A DNA stretch of 64,000 nucleotides from Rhizodiscina lignyota. Its lineage: Eukaryota; Ascomycota; Dothideomycetes; Aulographales; Rhizodiscinaceae. The notes beneath the pieces were generated by a model, which had not been told where the DNA came from, did not search any database, and saw only the letters and a list, made by a program, of their open reading frames with translations. Positions 32,896 through 43,520 of the stretch are shown here, piece after piece (within the stretch, counting starts at the first letter, position 1; each line of letters opens with the position of its first letter). The stretch is from the NCBI GenBank assembly GCA_010015805.1, contig ML978125.1, forward strand, positions 1,612,001-1,676,000. The letters are read 5' to 3'. A program made the position numbers and the translations under genes.

Positions 32896-34387
32896 ATGGC
32901 GAACCAATCCATCATTCGAATCACTAGGGTATGTTCGCGGAGTTCAAGTTGTTTGCTACGCGTCGACTGTGTAAACACTAACGATGTTCAGGAGCTGCAT
33001 GATATGCAGAAAGGCTCAGACCTCTGTGCGTGTCCCCGCAATCCTGCTATTCTCCCCAGTTTTATTGTTAATAGATGATGGCATAGCAATCGCCGTTGCC
33101 TGCAAAGATTCCGACGTCCGCCATGTTCGAGCTCTCGTCATCGGACCTCCCGACACGCCCTACGAGTTCGGCTACTTCGAGTTCCAGATCAGATTCGGCA
33201 AAGACTATCCTACCAAGCCTCCCACAGTCACCGCCATGACCACCAATGGTGGTCGAACGCGCTTCAACCCTAACATATACGCTGGAGGGAAGGTGTGTCT
33301 GTCGATCTTGGGCACCTGGAGGGGAGAGCGAGGGGAGGAGTGGTCATCGGCGCAGGGTCTCGAGTCAATTCTTCTCTCGATACAAAGCTTGATGTCTGGA
33401 AATCCATACGAGAATGAACCCGGCTTCGAGGATGCCAATAGTGATGGGGACAAGCGTGCGCAGAAGGCATACATCGACAAGATTCGTCATGAGACTCTGC
33501 GGATCTCTGTCATCGAGCGACTGGAGGACTATCTGGGCATTAGTCGAAGACCTAAGATTGCTGTGTACAGTGCAGATAGCGACTACTCGAACGCTTTTGA
33601 CGCCCCGTTCGAGCCATTCATCGACAAGTGCAAGCGCCGCTTCCTCTGGTACTACGACTCGTATGCTCTCTCCATGGACAACGGACTGCGCATGCACAAG
33701 GATGGTGCTCACTTCGAGAAGATGCCTTTCGAAGGCCCCAGCAACAGCATGGATGGCACATTCATGTACTCAAACCTTAAGTCTCGCGTCCAAACGATCC
33801 ACGACAAGTTGAACGAGGAGACGTTGGCGTGGGCTGGGGAAGGACAAGTGGCAGTGCAGCAAGAGAAGAGCATATCGGTCAACCTCCAGCGACAGTTCGA
33901 GCAGATCGTCGAGGTGTACAAGAAAACCGATGCCCTGTCACTGGATCTCGAGCTCGTCGACAAGAATCCTTTTCTATGGCAGCTTATTCTTTACGGACGC
34001 CCGATGACACATCTTGACGGCGGCATCTTCAGGATCAAGATCTACCTCTCCCCGCGCTACCCTGCCGAGCAGCCTCGTGTCAAAGTCGAGACACCTCTCT
34101 TCCATCACCGTGTCTCCAGCAGCGGTGATCTCTGCTACCTCGTCACCTCGGACAATTGTGAGGACATGAAGATTCACGTCCAGGCAATTGTCGCGGCCAT
34201 TGAAGACGACCATCCCGCGTACGACCCACGTACGTTGGTGAATCCAGAGGCGAGCAAGCTACTCTGGGGCACTGCAGATGACAAGAAGATCTATAATCGA
34301 AAGCTTCGTAGGAGCGTCCAAGATAGCGCTGAGTACGTCGATGCTCTGCTGGATTTAATGCAATCGGCTAATATTCCCGTCCGTTGA
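32896..34387 (+). CDS. Ubiquitin-conjugating enzyme with two UBC-like domains (UBE2Z-like)
   Basis: E2-family protein that would carry ubiquitin or a relative as a thioester. Exons are 32896-32928, 32992-33025 and 33075-34387, giving 459 residues. The N-terminal UBC domain (about 8-175) has ITRELHDMQKGSD, the FNPNIYAGGKVCLSILGTW active site with Cys97, and NPYENEPGFE, all typical of UBE2Z. The C-terminal half (about 295-430) folds like a second UBC: QLILYGRPMTHLDGGIFRIK, YLSPRYPAEQPRV, then HHRVSSSGDLCYL with Cys376. In this second copy the HPN motif is replaced by HHR, so catalysis is doubtful. The middle (175-295) is a linker with no clear domain. The UBE2Z-like call is firm for the first domain. 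The second is by motif spacing. Confidence 0.88.
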
Positions 34388-35091
34388 TTGTAGATTCCTC
34401 TGACTTTCTTCGCTATCATGGCACGCTCTGTTACGACTGCTTTTGTATGGGATCCAAGACTTCGACTTTTCACTTCTCATGGCGCTCATATGGATTTTGC
34501 GTTAAAGGCCGCTGAGATACCCTGGAAATGGGGCTTCGATATCGCTGACTACACAGCGATGAATTTACTGGCGAGGAGTTTCGGCATGGCAAAACAGACT
34601 GTTAGCTTGCTTGCTTTTGTTTCAGTTTGCATGGCGACGGCGACGATGGCGGCACTTTGTTTTCTTTCCTTGCGATCAAGATTTTGTTTCTCGTCTGCCG
34701 CCCGCGGCTGCTCATACGAGATCCTCTTCTGCTAGTGATGCTGCCAACAGCGCAGCAGACTGTTCAGACGACTATAACAATGAGAATTTCTGCTCATTGC
34801 ATCTCCCTTTATTAACCACGAGAGGTCTCTTCATGCTCTGAAGAGAACGTTTGTGCGTGTAGAGGGCTTTAGCAGTGCTGATGCAATAATGACATATTCC
34901 CTTAGTGATCGCCACCCGTCCCGTCTCTAATCCTGTTTCTCATTACGATCCTCTACCTACTCATTTAGAGTCGCGTGCTGCAACTGTAAAGGAAAAAGCT
35001 ACGAGTTTTTCTTAACCAGACAAGTTATTCGGGCATGCGACACGTCGCTTACTACGGCGTCAATCCCCCAAGGGACTTTGATACAGCTACC
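34388..35091. other. Intergenic region downstream of the double-UBC gene
   Basis: About 0.7 kb. Short plus-strand frames (34418-34735 and others) overlap each other in different registers and have no motif. It likely contains the 3' end of the UBC gene and the promoter of the next small gene. Confidence 0.5.
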
Positions 35092-35583
35092 ATGGGCAAA
35101 CATAGATCAAAAAGCTCCGGCGAAACCGCCAGACGGAAGCCAGTGACGGCATCTGAAGGAGGGGGACAGAATTCGCAGCGCTCTAGCGACACGTCGCAAT
35201 CATCGTCATCACCCAATGTTCTGAGCAGGAAATGGTATTCCATCGTCGCTCCTCACAAGCAAGATGCGCCAACAGCCGCAGCTGAACATCATGGAGCGCG
35301 TGACCGCGACGGGACAGGGCATTCAAGGCATACAAAACGTCGGAGCAGCAGCGCCCCTCCAAACGATGCGCAGAGACATTCTGCTCATAAAGGTAAGTGC
35401 GTGCTTGATCTATTGATTTCGTCAGCTAACCCGTTCTCAGCTCAACCTCAGCCAATTCTCAAGCAGCCGTACTCCGCCCAGAGGAGTGATCCGGGCGCTG
35501 AAAGACGTTCGAGAAGGTCGCCGAAGCAAGTCCATTTCGAAGACCAAGCCTTTCACCGGAGTCCACGCCGAACCACTGCTTGA
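35092..35583 (+). CDS. Small Ser/Arg/Lys-rich hypothetical protein
   Basis: Not recognised. The start ACCATGG at 35092 has a good context and opens MGKHRSKSSGETARRKP. The frame also extends upstream to an ATG at 35035. A likely 48-base intron (35395-35442, GTAAGT..CAG) has no stop and a length divisible by three, so both spliced (147 residues) and retained (163 residues) forms are readable. The protein is hydrophilic and basic, with SSSS and RRSSSAPP stretches, and ends ...RRSPKQVHFEDQAFHRSPRRTTA. It looks disordered and possibly nuclear (inference from composition only). The gap on both sides is large, so it may be a lineage-specific gene or a chance frame. Confidence 0.45.
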   Translation: MGKHRSKSSGETARRKPVTASEGGGQNSQRSSDTSQSSSSPNVLSRKWYSIVAPHKQDAPTAAAEHHGARDRDGTGHSRHTKRRSSSAPPNDAQRHSAHKGKCVLDLLISSANPFSAQPQPILKQPYSAQRSDPGAERRSRRSPKQVHFEDQAFHRSPRRTTA

Positions 35584-37520
35584 GAGGACGACGATGAATT
35601 GGCAACCAAGCTATCAATGGAGATGGTGCTCTTCTATCTGCATAGTGAAGCGTACGAAGCATAGTTCAAGCATTTAAAGCGATCATGCTACTTCCGCAAT
35701 GGACTCGTCACTTTCTCCCAGGCTACCCGCTGGATTCGGCATTGAGATGCGATTACAGGCTCCAACCATATAGCGCACATCAACAGACACGGAATAATCA
35801 AGGAGACCAACGACGAAAGACAACTCGGCCGTTCCGGATCCGCAAACACCTCCCAAGCTGCCGCCACAGAGGTGACATGTCTTGTGACTTTTTATTCCTG
35901 GAAGGAATAGACGGTAGTCAGCATACTGGTTCTGCCATGAAGATGAAGGTGTTAACGCTTCGGTTTATAACGTGACCATCTATGGGGTTGCTGAAGATGA
36001 ACACATGAGGACAAGGAGCCAGTCAAACCGGGACAGCTATACCTTTAAGGTGTCTTAAACAGTGAGGCAGGAAGTACACAGTCAAATTAGGTAACCACGT
36101 GTCAGGCGCAGTGGGTCGAAGACAGCTATGAGAACCGCAGAGATAGAGAACACATATAATAAAATTGATGCTCAAGCTCCATGTATGATGTATAGGCTAA
36201 AGGCTGAGCTGGTGTATTCATCTGAGCGATGCTTCATGTGTGTGAGCTATCAGTTACTCTCCTAATTACAATAGAACCGAAGCTCGATCATTATGCGCGA
36301 GCCGGGCGCTGAGCAAGAGCATCCAATGAAAGTGGTACTCAATCTGTGTCTGTGTGTGTGCGCAAGTAGTCAGTTGAGAGCCTACGTATAATTGAATCAA
36401 CATTTAATTAAAGCGATGCTCGGTCGACGTATGCAAGTTATAGCTCCTAACTACTGAAGCACATTAAGATGGCTCAACGCCCGAGTCCAAGGCCTCAGGA
36501 AATGGAGCCGTTTGTATGCAAAATACCCCGCAAAGAGGCAGCTCCCAGCCGATGCCTGAATCTGGCCTGCACCGACAGCTAGAGGGCAATCGTCGTTTTT
36601 TTACGTTTGTGCACGCCGCAAGAAGCGTAGCACCTCACACCTGCTAACGCAGGGCAGGGCTACCGGTGCTAACTGGAGTTCATGGAACTGGCGGCCTAGA
36701 TAGACGGGTGCAAGGAGGTTCCTGGTGAAACTAGCTCCTATTCGACTTCAGCTTCTCAATACATGGAGAAGGCTGCCTGTGGGACAACCTTATATATACT
36801 AGGTCTTGGCGCAGGTGCCATGCCACGGCAACGTGCAGTTGCCTAGGTAGTCGTGGTAGTGTAACACAAGGATCCGATAACAACACCTTTGTTTTTATGC
36901 ATCTGAACTGAAACCCCGAGATTCATTCTAACGGATTCTTGTTTCTCACATATACTTCATGACCTCGTTAACCTGTCAGGTTCCAAAACAACCTTATGCT
37001 CCCCATTGCCAACGACATCTTCCACGTCATTGGGTAGCAATGCGTCGCAACCAGCACATCCTCTACTAACACATTTCGCTTGTCAGTCTTCCCGAATGTT
37101 CCATTATCCGGCGAGAGGTATATTGTGCACTAAAATGACCTCTTAAAGTTTCCATGGAGAGAGCACGATCAGAGTTACCGCGCTTCGCGCAGTCCTTTCA
37201 ACGAGCAAACTCGGCACCAGCCCCAGACCTGTTATGGTGGTCAAGTCGCACAGAGTGGGCTTCAGTCGAATCAACGATCTCCCAGAGCGCCGTATTTGAT
37301 GGGAAGGCCCCAAATCTGCGACTCTTGGCCGAACAATTGCAAGCTCTCCGGATTAGAACCCCTACGACTTCATAGCAGTAGCTATACATCGATCTGGTTC
37401 GTAGGGTCCAACATTATGCCATAGCACAAAGATTAAGCGCAAAATCTTGCCTGGGTAGCTGAGACCCACAAAAGTGCAAAGCACTTCGTCGATCATTGCC
37501 ACTAGCGACATCAGACACTG
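35584..37520. other. 1.9-kb gene-poor region
   Basis: No convincing gene. A TG-rich microsatellite sits at about 36344-36362. A plus-strand frame of 73 codons at 37154-37375 has a fair start context but no motif. Both flanking genes end here (plus-strand gene at 35583, minus-strand gene at 37521), so only 3' regions are required. Confidence 0.5.
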
Positions 37521-38537
37521 TCATCCAGGCTCATCTATTCTTGTTCGTGCTCTCTTGCTGTCTCGCGGCACTGGACTTGGATCTGAGAATTCCATGGAAT
37601 CTTGTCGCCGTTTTGCGGTCGTTTGGTGTTGTATTTCCTTAAGACTCGTGAAGAAATGTGCGGCAGAGCGCCCTGCGAATTCTGCAGGATCTCCTAGGTC
37701 GCGGAAGATTGGTATTGAACGGTCTCTACTTGGGGCTTCAAAAGTCAGCAAAGTTCGCAAGGAAAAGAACAGCCTTCATACCAAGTGTCATGTCCTGAGT
37801 TTGTGCGACGATGAGAGTCTCCACATCATCGTCTTCATCATCAGACTTCGCAGTACCAATCGCAACGTCATGCTTTATTTTATCCTCTGGTACGATTTTG
37901 AACCTAGTTGTGTTCGTCCTATCAGAATCATGGTCGGTTGAACAGCGGATCCAGGGCAGCTCGATCGTTCGATCCGGGTCACATATGAGTTTGTTCCGGA
38001 TAACGAATTTCTCGCGAATGAAACTTTCGCGCTGTTGGCATTCGCAGGCAGTGAATGGTTTCCAGTCGCTTGTGCCAGGCTTCATGAATTTGGCGATGAA
38101 TCTCTCTGCCTAATGACGTGGTCCTGCGGTTAGCACAACATACTTCCACCTGATGATCGGCATGTACTAACTTTCTCGTTGTAGGTTGGGTAGGGAGAGT
38201 TTTCAATGCCACTACCACTCGATTCTGCCTGTCCACCGCAGAATTCCTTGTCACTTCCCGGGGGTGTAAGTTGGATTGACGGATCAAGTGTCTCTGAAGG
38301 CTGGCCGGGAACGACTGAATCTGTCACCCTGAGGATGAGATCCAGGTAGTCATCGGATGTAAGAACGCTGGTGAAGAAATCTCTTCGAAGTTCAAGCAGC
38401 TCAGCTTTCTCTCGTAATATCCTTTCTACGCCAGGTTTGCCACCGAGCTTCTGTCCCGCGCTCAATTGCTCTCGCAATGCGTCTTCCGCAAGTTTCTTCT
38501 TTGCTTCGACGCTGCTCTTTGACTGACCCACCGCCAT
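37521..38537 (-). CDS. Unrecognised conserved-looking protein, three exons
   Basis: Function unknown. Exons are 38537-38172, 38109-37782 and 37735-37521, giving 302 residues. Introns are 62 and 46 bases with GT..AG ends, and all phases agree. The N-terminus is helical and Lys/Glu-rich (SSVEAKKKLAEDALREQL, then REKAELLELRRDFF). A middle part contains FTACECQQRESFIREKFVIR and an acidic patch DDEDDDVETL. The end has IPIFRDLGDPAEFAG and a basic tail RDSKRARTRIDEPG that could be a nuclear signal. The clean splice phases and the even composition across exons suggest a real gene. I could not match it to a family. Confidence 0.65.
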
Positions 38538-39603
38538 TCCCGACGAATGCCTATCGCATTGCGCGCCGCGACACGCACGCTATTCGCGCAGCGATGTGGT
38601 GCGTTTGAAATGAAACTCGGTCTCTCGACGCGACAAAGAGCATGCTTGCGCTCCTGGGCAATCACGTCTGGCAGACCAGTCGACTCGCCCGGTCGTTGCG
38701 ACGCACAGTTCCGTAGCTAGGTCCTTTGATCGGTTCGGGTGGTGACGCAGTCTTGCGACGTCGACAAGAGTCACCTCTGTCCGTCGGATGGTGTTGAATT
38801 GAATGATGATGGATTGTCGGCCTGGATGGGGCGTAATAAGGCAGGACCAAGCCTACCAAATGGCGTCCCGCGTGCAGAGACCGGTGAGTGGTCCCAGAGT
38901 CCCAATCGGAGAAAAGCCGGCAATCGATAGAACGTGCACAAGCACAGCTGTTTGCTGCTCCCCAGCCCTGGCAGATGCAGGTCACAGTGGCTCGCATTGG
39001 AGAGTTGCAGAGAATTGTTGTCAAATTGTACAACATTTCACCACCGCCTCGCTCTCATGAAAAGCTTGACTTCGGAAGCTCTTAAAGCAGAGAGCTATAC
39101 AAACGACACCTGACCCTGCCGGCTCCCCAACGGAGAGTGTTTCTCCCTCGAACCCCAATCCAAAGCGAAAATCCGTACGAGTCTTCAATCTCTTTGATAC
39201 TCTTTGATACGGAGTACGAAGTACGAGCGCGGCCTTCAGAATCTTGCCAACGACAGCGAGTCGCCTCTAACGCTGCCGCGCAAGCAGTGCATGTCAAATG
39301 TCGAGCATACGGAACGTCATGGACTCCATTACGACTACTCTACCCTGGCACAATTTGACGAGCAGCCGTTCCTATTAAGTAGAGTATCTAACTTTGTTCT
39401 GTTAACCCCTTGCAGGTAATACACTTCCTTCTCTTGAGCTGTCCACTCATCCCATACGTATTTACTCCGTATTAAACTCAAGCTGTTTGTCTCTTTACGG
39501 CTTGTCGGACGTCTGCTAAAATACCTTGCCTTTAAAGGGGGCTATAAGAGAAACCAGAAGGTCCTTCGGTTGCACTAATAAATTTTACCTTCCCCAACCA
39601 GCC
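38538..39603. other. Intergenic region, about 1.1 kb
   Basis: Upstream of the three-exon unknown gene and downstream of the next minus-strand gene. A minus-strand frame of 124 codons (38662-39036) is Arg/His/Ser-rich without motif, and overlapping plus-strand frames are equally good, so none is called. A 10-base tandem pair (TCTTTGATAC twice, 39191-39210) is present. Confidence 0.5.
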
Positions 39604-40569
39604 TCATTTGCTGGCGGTCATTTTTGCTGCAGAACTAGAAGACCCGCTTACAGACTGCCCTTGTAACTGCTGTTGCCTCTTCTTCTCAATTTCAGCAGAC
39701 TCAATTTCAGCTTGAGTTTTCTTCTTGGCTTGCTCTTGCTTCTCGCGTTCCTTCATTAAGTTAGACCAACTTAAAGGCTTTCGCCAAATTGGCATTCAGT
39801 TTGGCTTACTGATTTCTTCTCCTGCATCATTATGAGAGCTTCTCCTTCTGGCAGCTGCGCAGAGAATAATTCGTGCACATGCCGCCCAAATGCCTTGACG
39901 AATTGTTTGCCCACCAGGAGTTCTTCAACAGGTGACCTTTCCGGAGCTATCAGGAATTCAATCTCCTCTGATTTGTCCATCATATCGAATAATGTGATCT
40001 CTACCTTTTCATCCGTCTCGTATCGATCTCCATGAAAGCACAGATGGCCAACACTTTGCGGAAGGTTCACTATGGCAAAGTTGCCTTTCTGGACTGCTAG
40101 TCGCGAGATCCAATTCACATCAGATTGAGAATCTTCAATGATCTCAAGGTAGTACTCCTTTGCAGTGATATGGTGTACGGTTCTCGCGTAATGAACAGAG
40201 CTGAAACGGTTTTTTGGACGTTGCGCGAGGGTTCTCTAGTTTTGATATTAGCGGACACGAATGTATTGATCCCGGATCATTGATTCGGTTGCTAACATCT
40301 GGCCTGACTTGCTCGGATTCAGGTGGACCAGCGCCATAATCCTCGAACCGGTCAAAAACGCGGTTATCCGGGAGCGGCATGCCCAAGACAGCACTTGCGA
40401 TTCCTTCCATCATTTTCCGGCCATGTGCAAGACGCGCTCGCTCTTCGCGTGACCAATGGCGGTCCTTATTGGACCAATTATCTCCGGGAGGCACTGATTG
40501 TCTTTTTGGTGTGGATGTGCTATCGTTATAGTCTTCATCTCCGGAAATATAACTATGGGATCTCTTCAT
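39604..40569 (-). CDS. Unrecognised protein; C-terminal frame unresolved
   Basis: Function unknown. Exon 1 is 40569-40297 and exon 2 begins at 40235; the intron is 61 bases and lies between codons. The first part is hydrophilic (MKRSHSYISGDEDYNDSTST, then WSREERARLAHGRKMMEGIA). The second has a hydrophobic, folded look (EIIEDSQSDVNWISRLAV, then FAIVNLPQSVGHLCFHGDRY and FVKAFGRHVHELFSAQL). In this frame a stop comes at 39771. Another frame overlapping the end (down to 39604) encodes a Lys/Glu/Gln-rich tail, LMKEREKQEQAKKKTQAEIE, that looks genuinely coding. Joining the two by GT..AG needs a 32-base intron (39809-39778), shorter than any other here. So this is either a very small intron, an assembly indel, or a true stop at 39771. 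Confidence 0.6.
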
Positions 40570-41000
40570 GTTTGGGCGTCTTTACGAACTGTGAAAGAAG
40601 CGTTGGATTGCTGCGGGTTTGCATCGGGCGCGGTCGAGATGAATTATCATTAACACCTCGAGCTCAGCCTCACTCCCCCCTTCGATCGTCAGGCATCAAC
40701 AACGGCTGTCGGGCCTTTGGGCCTTTCTTACTGGCGAATATCACTCTAGGTTTATCCTTCCAGTTCAGATCCTGAAGGGATTGGACAAAGTCTGGTCTCT
40801 TTTTGCCTTACACCATGAGGCCGAACTGGGAAGTGACCGGTGTGGGAGTTGGCTTCTCATTGGAGCATAGTCTTCGCCAGCGCATCCCAACTGTATGCTC
40901 CGTATTCAGATAAGACGTTACGTAGGCCGACTAAGGATGTCAGGAATCTACCAGTTTTATCAACAGCCTGCAAAGGGCTGAGGAATGGTTTGTGAGAAGC
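40570..41000. other. Divergent spacer, 0.43 kb
   Basis: Lies between two genes pointing apart (unknown protein on minus, DUF6594 on plus) and should contain both promoters. Nothing specific was recognised. Confidence 0.5.
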
Positions 41001-42025
41001 ATGGAGGGCTACACCAAAGTAGCACAACTGATGGCGGCACACGATGAGTTCGCAATCTTGAGAAGTTTCAAGGCCCTTAGCATGCAAAACTTACTCTACT
41101 TGCAAGCTGAACTCATACATCTAGAGTCGCAATTACGCGACCTTGCGAGGCGGGATGCAACGCGGGGTGACCGTCCACATCATACACATGATTGGTGGTC
41201 GCTGTCGCAAAGCGAAGAGGAAGAGGGCGTAGAGCAGTGGGAGAAGTTCCTGGAAATTAGGGAAAAGATTGACAAATATAGTAAGTCGAACTGTTCTGAA
41301 GGACCGTAAGATAATTTCGTTGATGTATCGTGTAATTAACTATAGCTGAGAGTATCCTGAAACACGCTGCTCTGTCTCAGCTGGGTCGTCCAACGCATCA
41401 TGATCTGCAATTTCTGAGGAGCTGGTTCGAAAGACCTAGCATGGGCTCGTTTCCGCTGCTTGGGTTGGACAAGAAAGCCTGGGAAGCTGAACATGAAAGC
41501 GATCTCGTAGCTTTAAACGCACGAAAAGCTTCTGACCGCCTGACTCGATGGTTTACAGACACAGTAATCCCAAGGTTTCATGTCTTGCTCGGAGAGAGAC
41601 TAAAAGTGCGAGTCCTTCACTACATGTATGGTCGTGCGCGCATTACTAAGAATGGACAGCATCCTGTTGTCGCGGATTTCGGCAACGGCATTTACAAGTA
41701 CGAGGAATCGACTCTGCAGACAACGGTATATATAATAACTACCGTCATCGCCTCTCTCCTCCCGCTCTGCTCCGTAGTCGTCCTATTTCTGATTGATGGC
41801 GATGCTCTACGTATGGGGGTCATTGTGATCTTATCGGCATGCTTTTCGATTGCATTGATCTTGACGACAAATGCAAGGCAAATCGAGGTCTTTGCTGCAA
41901 CATCTGCGTAAGTATTAGAGTTTATAGAGTTGGTAGTAGGCCTCTCACCAAGTGGTTGACCTAGGTTCGCTGCAGTTAACGTTGTGTATCTTACGAATAG
42001 CACAGCGTGCCCGGTTTCTTCTTGA
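41001..42025 (+). CDS. DUF6594 membrane protein
   Basis: Fungal family of unknown role with a helical N-terminal part and C-terminal membrane helices. Exons are 41001-41280, 41346-41907 and 41965-42025, giving 300 residues. It starts MEGYTKVAQLMAAHDEFAIL, the usual beginning (G-Y-x-K-x-A-x-x-M). Then come YLQAELIHLESQLRDL, the exon junction DKYTESILKHAALSQL, and LRSWFERPSMGS. After the conserved DLVAL stretch, two hydrophobic segments (TTVYIITTVIASLLPLCSVV and MGVIVILSACFSIALIL) are separated by the short hydrophilic link DGDALR. Splicing of the third exon restores RQIEVFAATSAFAAVNVVYL, as in the family. The tail is short (STACPVSS). It converges on a HET-type gene 190 bases away. Confidence 0.88.
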
Positions 42026-42215
42026 GGCGTAAATTGCGCATTTACCAGGTGGTCAGCGGTTATCCCAGGACTTGAGGGACGGGAATTCGTTATCGATACA
42101 TGTAGCATATAATCTGTAACCAGTTAAGGTATCCGAAATAGGCAGATGAATTCCCTTGCCGCATCCTTCAGCTGAAGCGTTCAGAAACGCCTAAACGCCG
42201 GAGTAGCCGTGAGCA

Positions 42216-43520
42216 TTATATGATCCGAAATTCCTCGTTTGCAATGGATTCATCCCATGCCTCGCCGCGCATTATTCCGTGGACGTAGCACTCTCCTCTG
42301 GAGGTATATTCGCCGCTCTTCTCTTTCCGCAGTATATACGGCGTTTTGCCCCCGGTTAGAAGTACCACTTTAGCTCCTCTCTCCGTCATGAGAGGGCCAA
42401 GCCCGAGATACCCCCTTGAAGTGAGAAACATTCTTCGTCCATGGCAGGCACGGTCTAAATGTGTTCTGAACGTTGCGGACTCCTGGATCTCCTCAACCTT
42501 AACCTCCCGATCTGGTTTGCTGAGCATGTTTGTCTTGCAGTATGCAGAATACGCAGACTCTAAATCAGCCACCGGATATGAGTCCGCTGTAATGGTCCGC
42601 AGATATATGTGTGATGCTTCTTCTCCGGTAGGATATCCAAATGTCTTTAGACGGCTAAGGAATCCCTTCCATTCATCGAGCCGTATTGCAGTCCAGTAGC
42701 TCACAAACCAGTTCAATATCGCGTGCTGAAATGGTGCCCTATTCATAGTTTCCATAGGAGAGAATATATATGCAACCTGCATGTCGATGTACGGGAAGAC
42801 AAATGGTAGTCCTGTGTCCACAACAGTGTCGAAGACCAGGCCGGCAGCGTGTAATATTAAATTTCCAGAAAAGTTCAATTTGGCCTCGGAATCCTTGCTG
42901 GCAGCCGCGCTAATCTCTTTTCCAGGGAGCAGAAACTCTTGAGTCCGCGATGATATCGACCAGTCTGGCACCCAAGATGGTAAATCGGGAATACAGCGTC
43001 GTCGAAAGTCGCCTACCGCGGTGAGTACGTCAAGAGTTCCTCTATTCAGCAGCCGGCGCGCGAAATTGGTATACACCTCAGCGGCAGACATTGCGTAGTC
43101 TGGAATGATGGTAGAGGCATCTTCGTCGGTGCACAGTCCGAGTAATGAATATATCCGGTCTCGCTTGTCACTCGCGCGATACATCCTCGTAGAAATGAGA
43201 AGGGTGAATAGATCCAGCTTTCGATTCTCGAGGCATGCTTGTCGTACCTCCGCCAAGTTTATCGCGCTTGTGAGGTCGATCATTGTCGCGTTCGTCAGCT
43301 TATGTTCGTGCAGAAAGCTCGCAGCTGCGAACAAATCGTGAGCATCGAGATTGGTTTCGCCGCACATAAAGACAGCTTTCCGGGCGAGACTGATCTCTTG
43401 GACAATCCAGGCTTGATTCCACCAGCATCGCCAGTATATGAATTCTAGCCCTTTCCATTGCTTGTGGCCAGCTGCAGGGAGTTGTGCAGGGACGACTCTA
43501 GGCGCAATCAGTATCGTCAT
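42216..43520 (-). CDS. HET-type heterokaryon incompatibility protein, N-terminal half of domain absent
   Basis: HET proteins take part in self/non-self recognition and cell death in fungi. The single frame of 434 codons begins near MTILIAPRVVPAQLPAAGH. It carries the second half of the HET domain, WWNQAWIVQEISLARKAVF, and the family motif DKRDRIYSLLGL, followed by PDYAMSAAEVYTNFARRLL and SWVPDWS. The C-terminal half (LTSRGYLGLGPLMTERGAKV and similar) is the usual tail. The front half of HET, where a YxWG-like and an IDAICINQ-like motif would be expected, is not found in the 0.9 kb upstream in any frame. The gene is therefore a relic or a truncated family member. Whether it is expressed cannot be seen. 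Confidence 0.78.
   Translation of the reverse strand: MTILIAPRVVPAQLPAAGHKQWKGLEFIYWRCWWNQAWIVQEISLARKAVFMCGETNLDAHDLFAAASFLHEHKLTNATMIDLTSAINLAEVRQACLENRKLDLFTLLISTRMYRASDKRDRIYSLLGLCTDEDASTIIPDYAMSAAEVYTNFARRLLNRGTLDVLTAVGDFRRRCIPDLPSWVPDWSISSRTQEFLLPGKEISAAASKDSEAKLNFSGNLILHAAGLVFDTVVDTGLPFVFPYIDMQVAYIFSPMETMNRAPFQHAILNWFVSYWTAIRLDEWKGFLSRLKTFGYPTGEEASHIYLRTITADSYPVADLESAYSAYCKTNMLSKPDREVKVEEIQESATFRTHLDRACHGRRMFLTSRGYLGLGPLMTERGAKVVLLTGGKTPYILRKEKSGEYTSRGECYVHGIMRGEAWDESIANEEFRII

Noticed and set aside
37154-37375. 73-codon plus-strand frame with a fair start context
   Set aside because: No motif, no partner exons, and the minus strand is open over the same place.
38662-39085. Overlapping frames of 60-124 codons on both strands
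   Set aside because: No strand or register is favoured, and compositions (Arg/His/Ser) are those of random GC-balanced DNA.
39188-39235. Repeated TACGGAGTA/GTACGAAGTACG words as a possible transposon end
   Set aside because: Too short, no target duplication and no second end were found.
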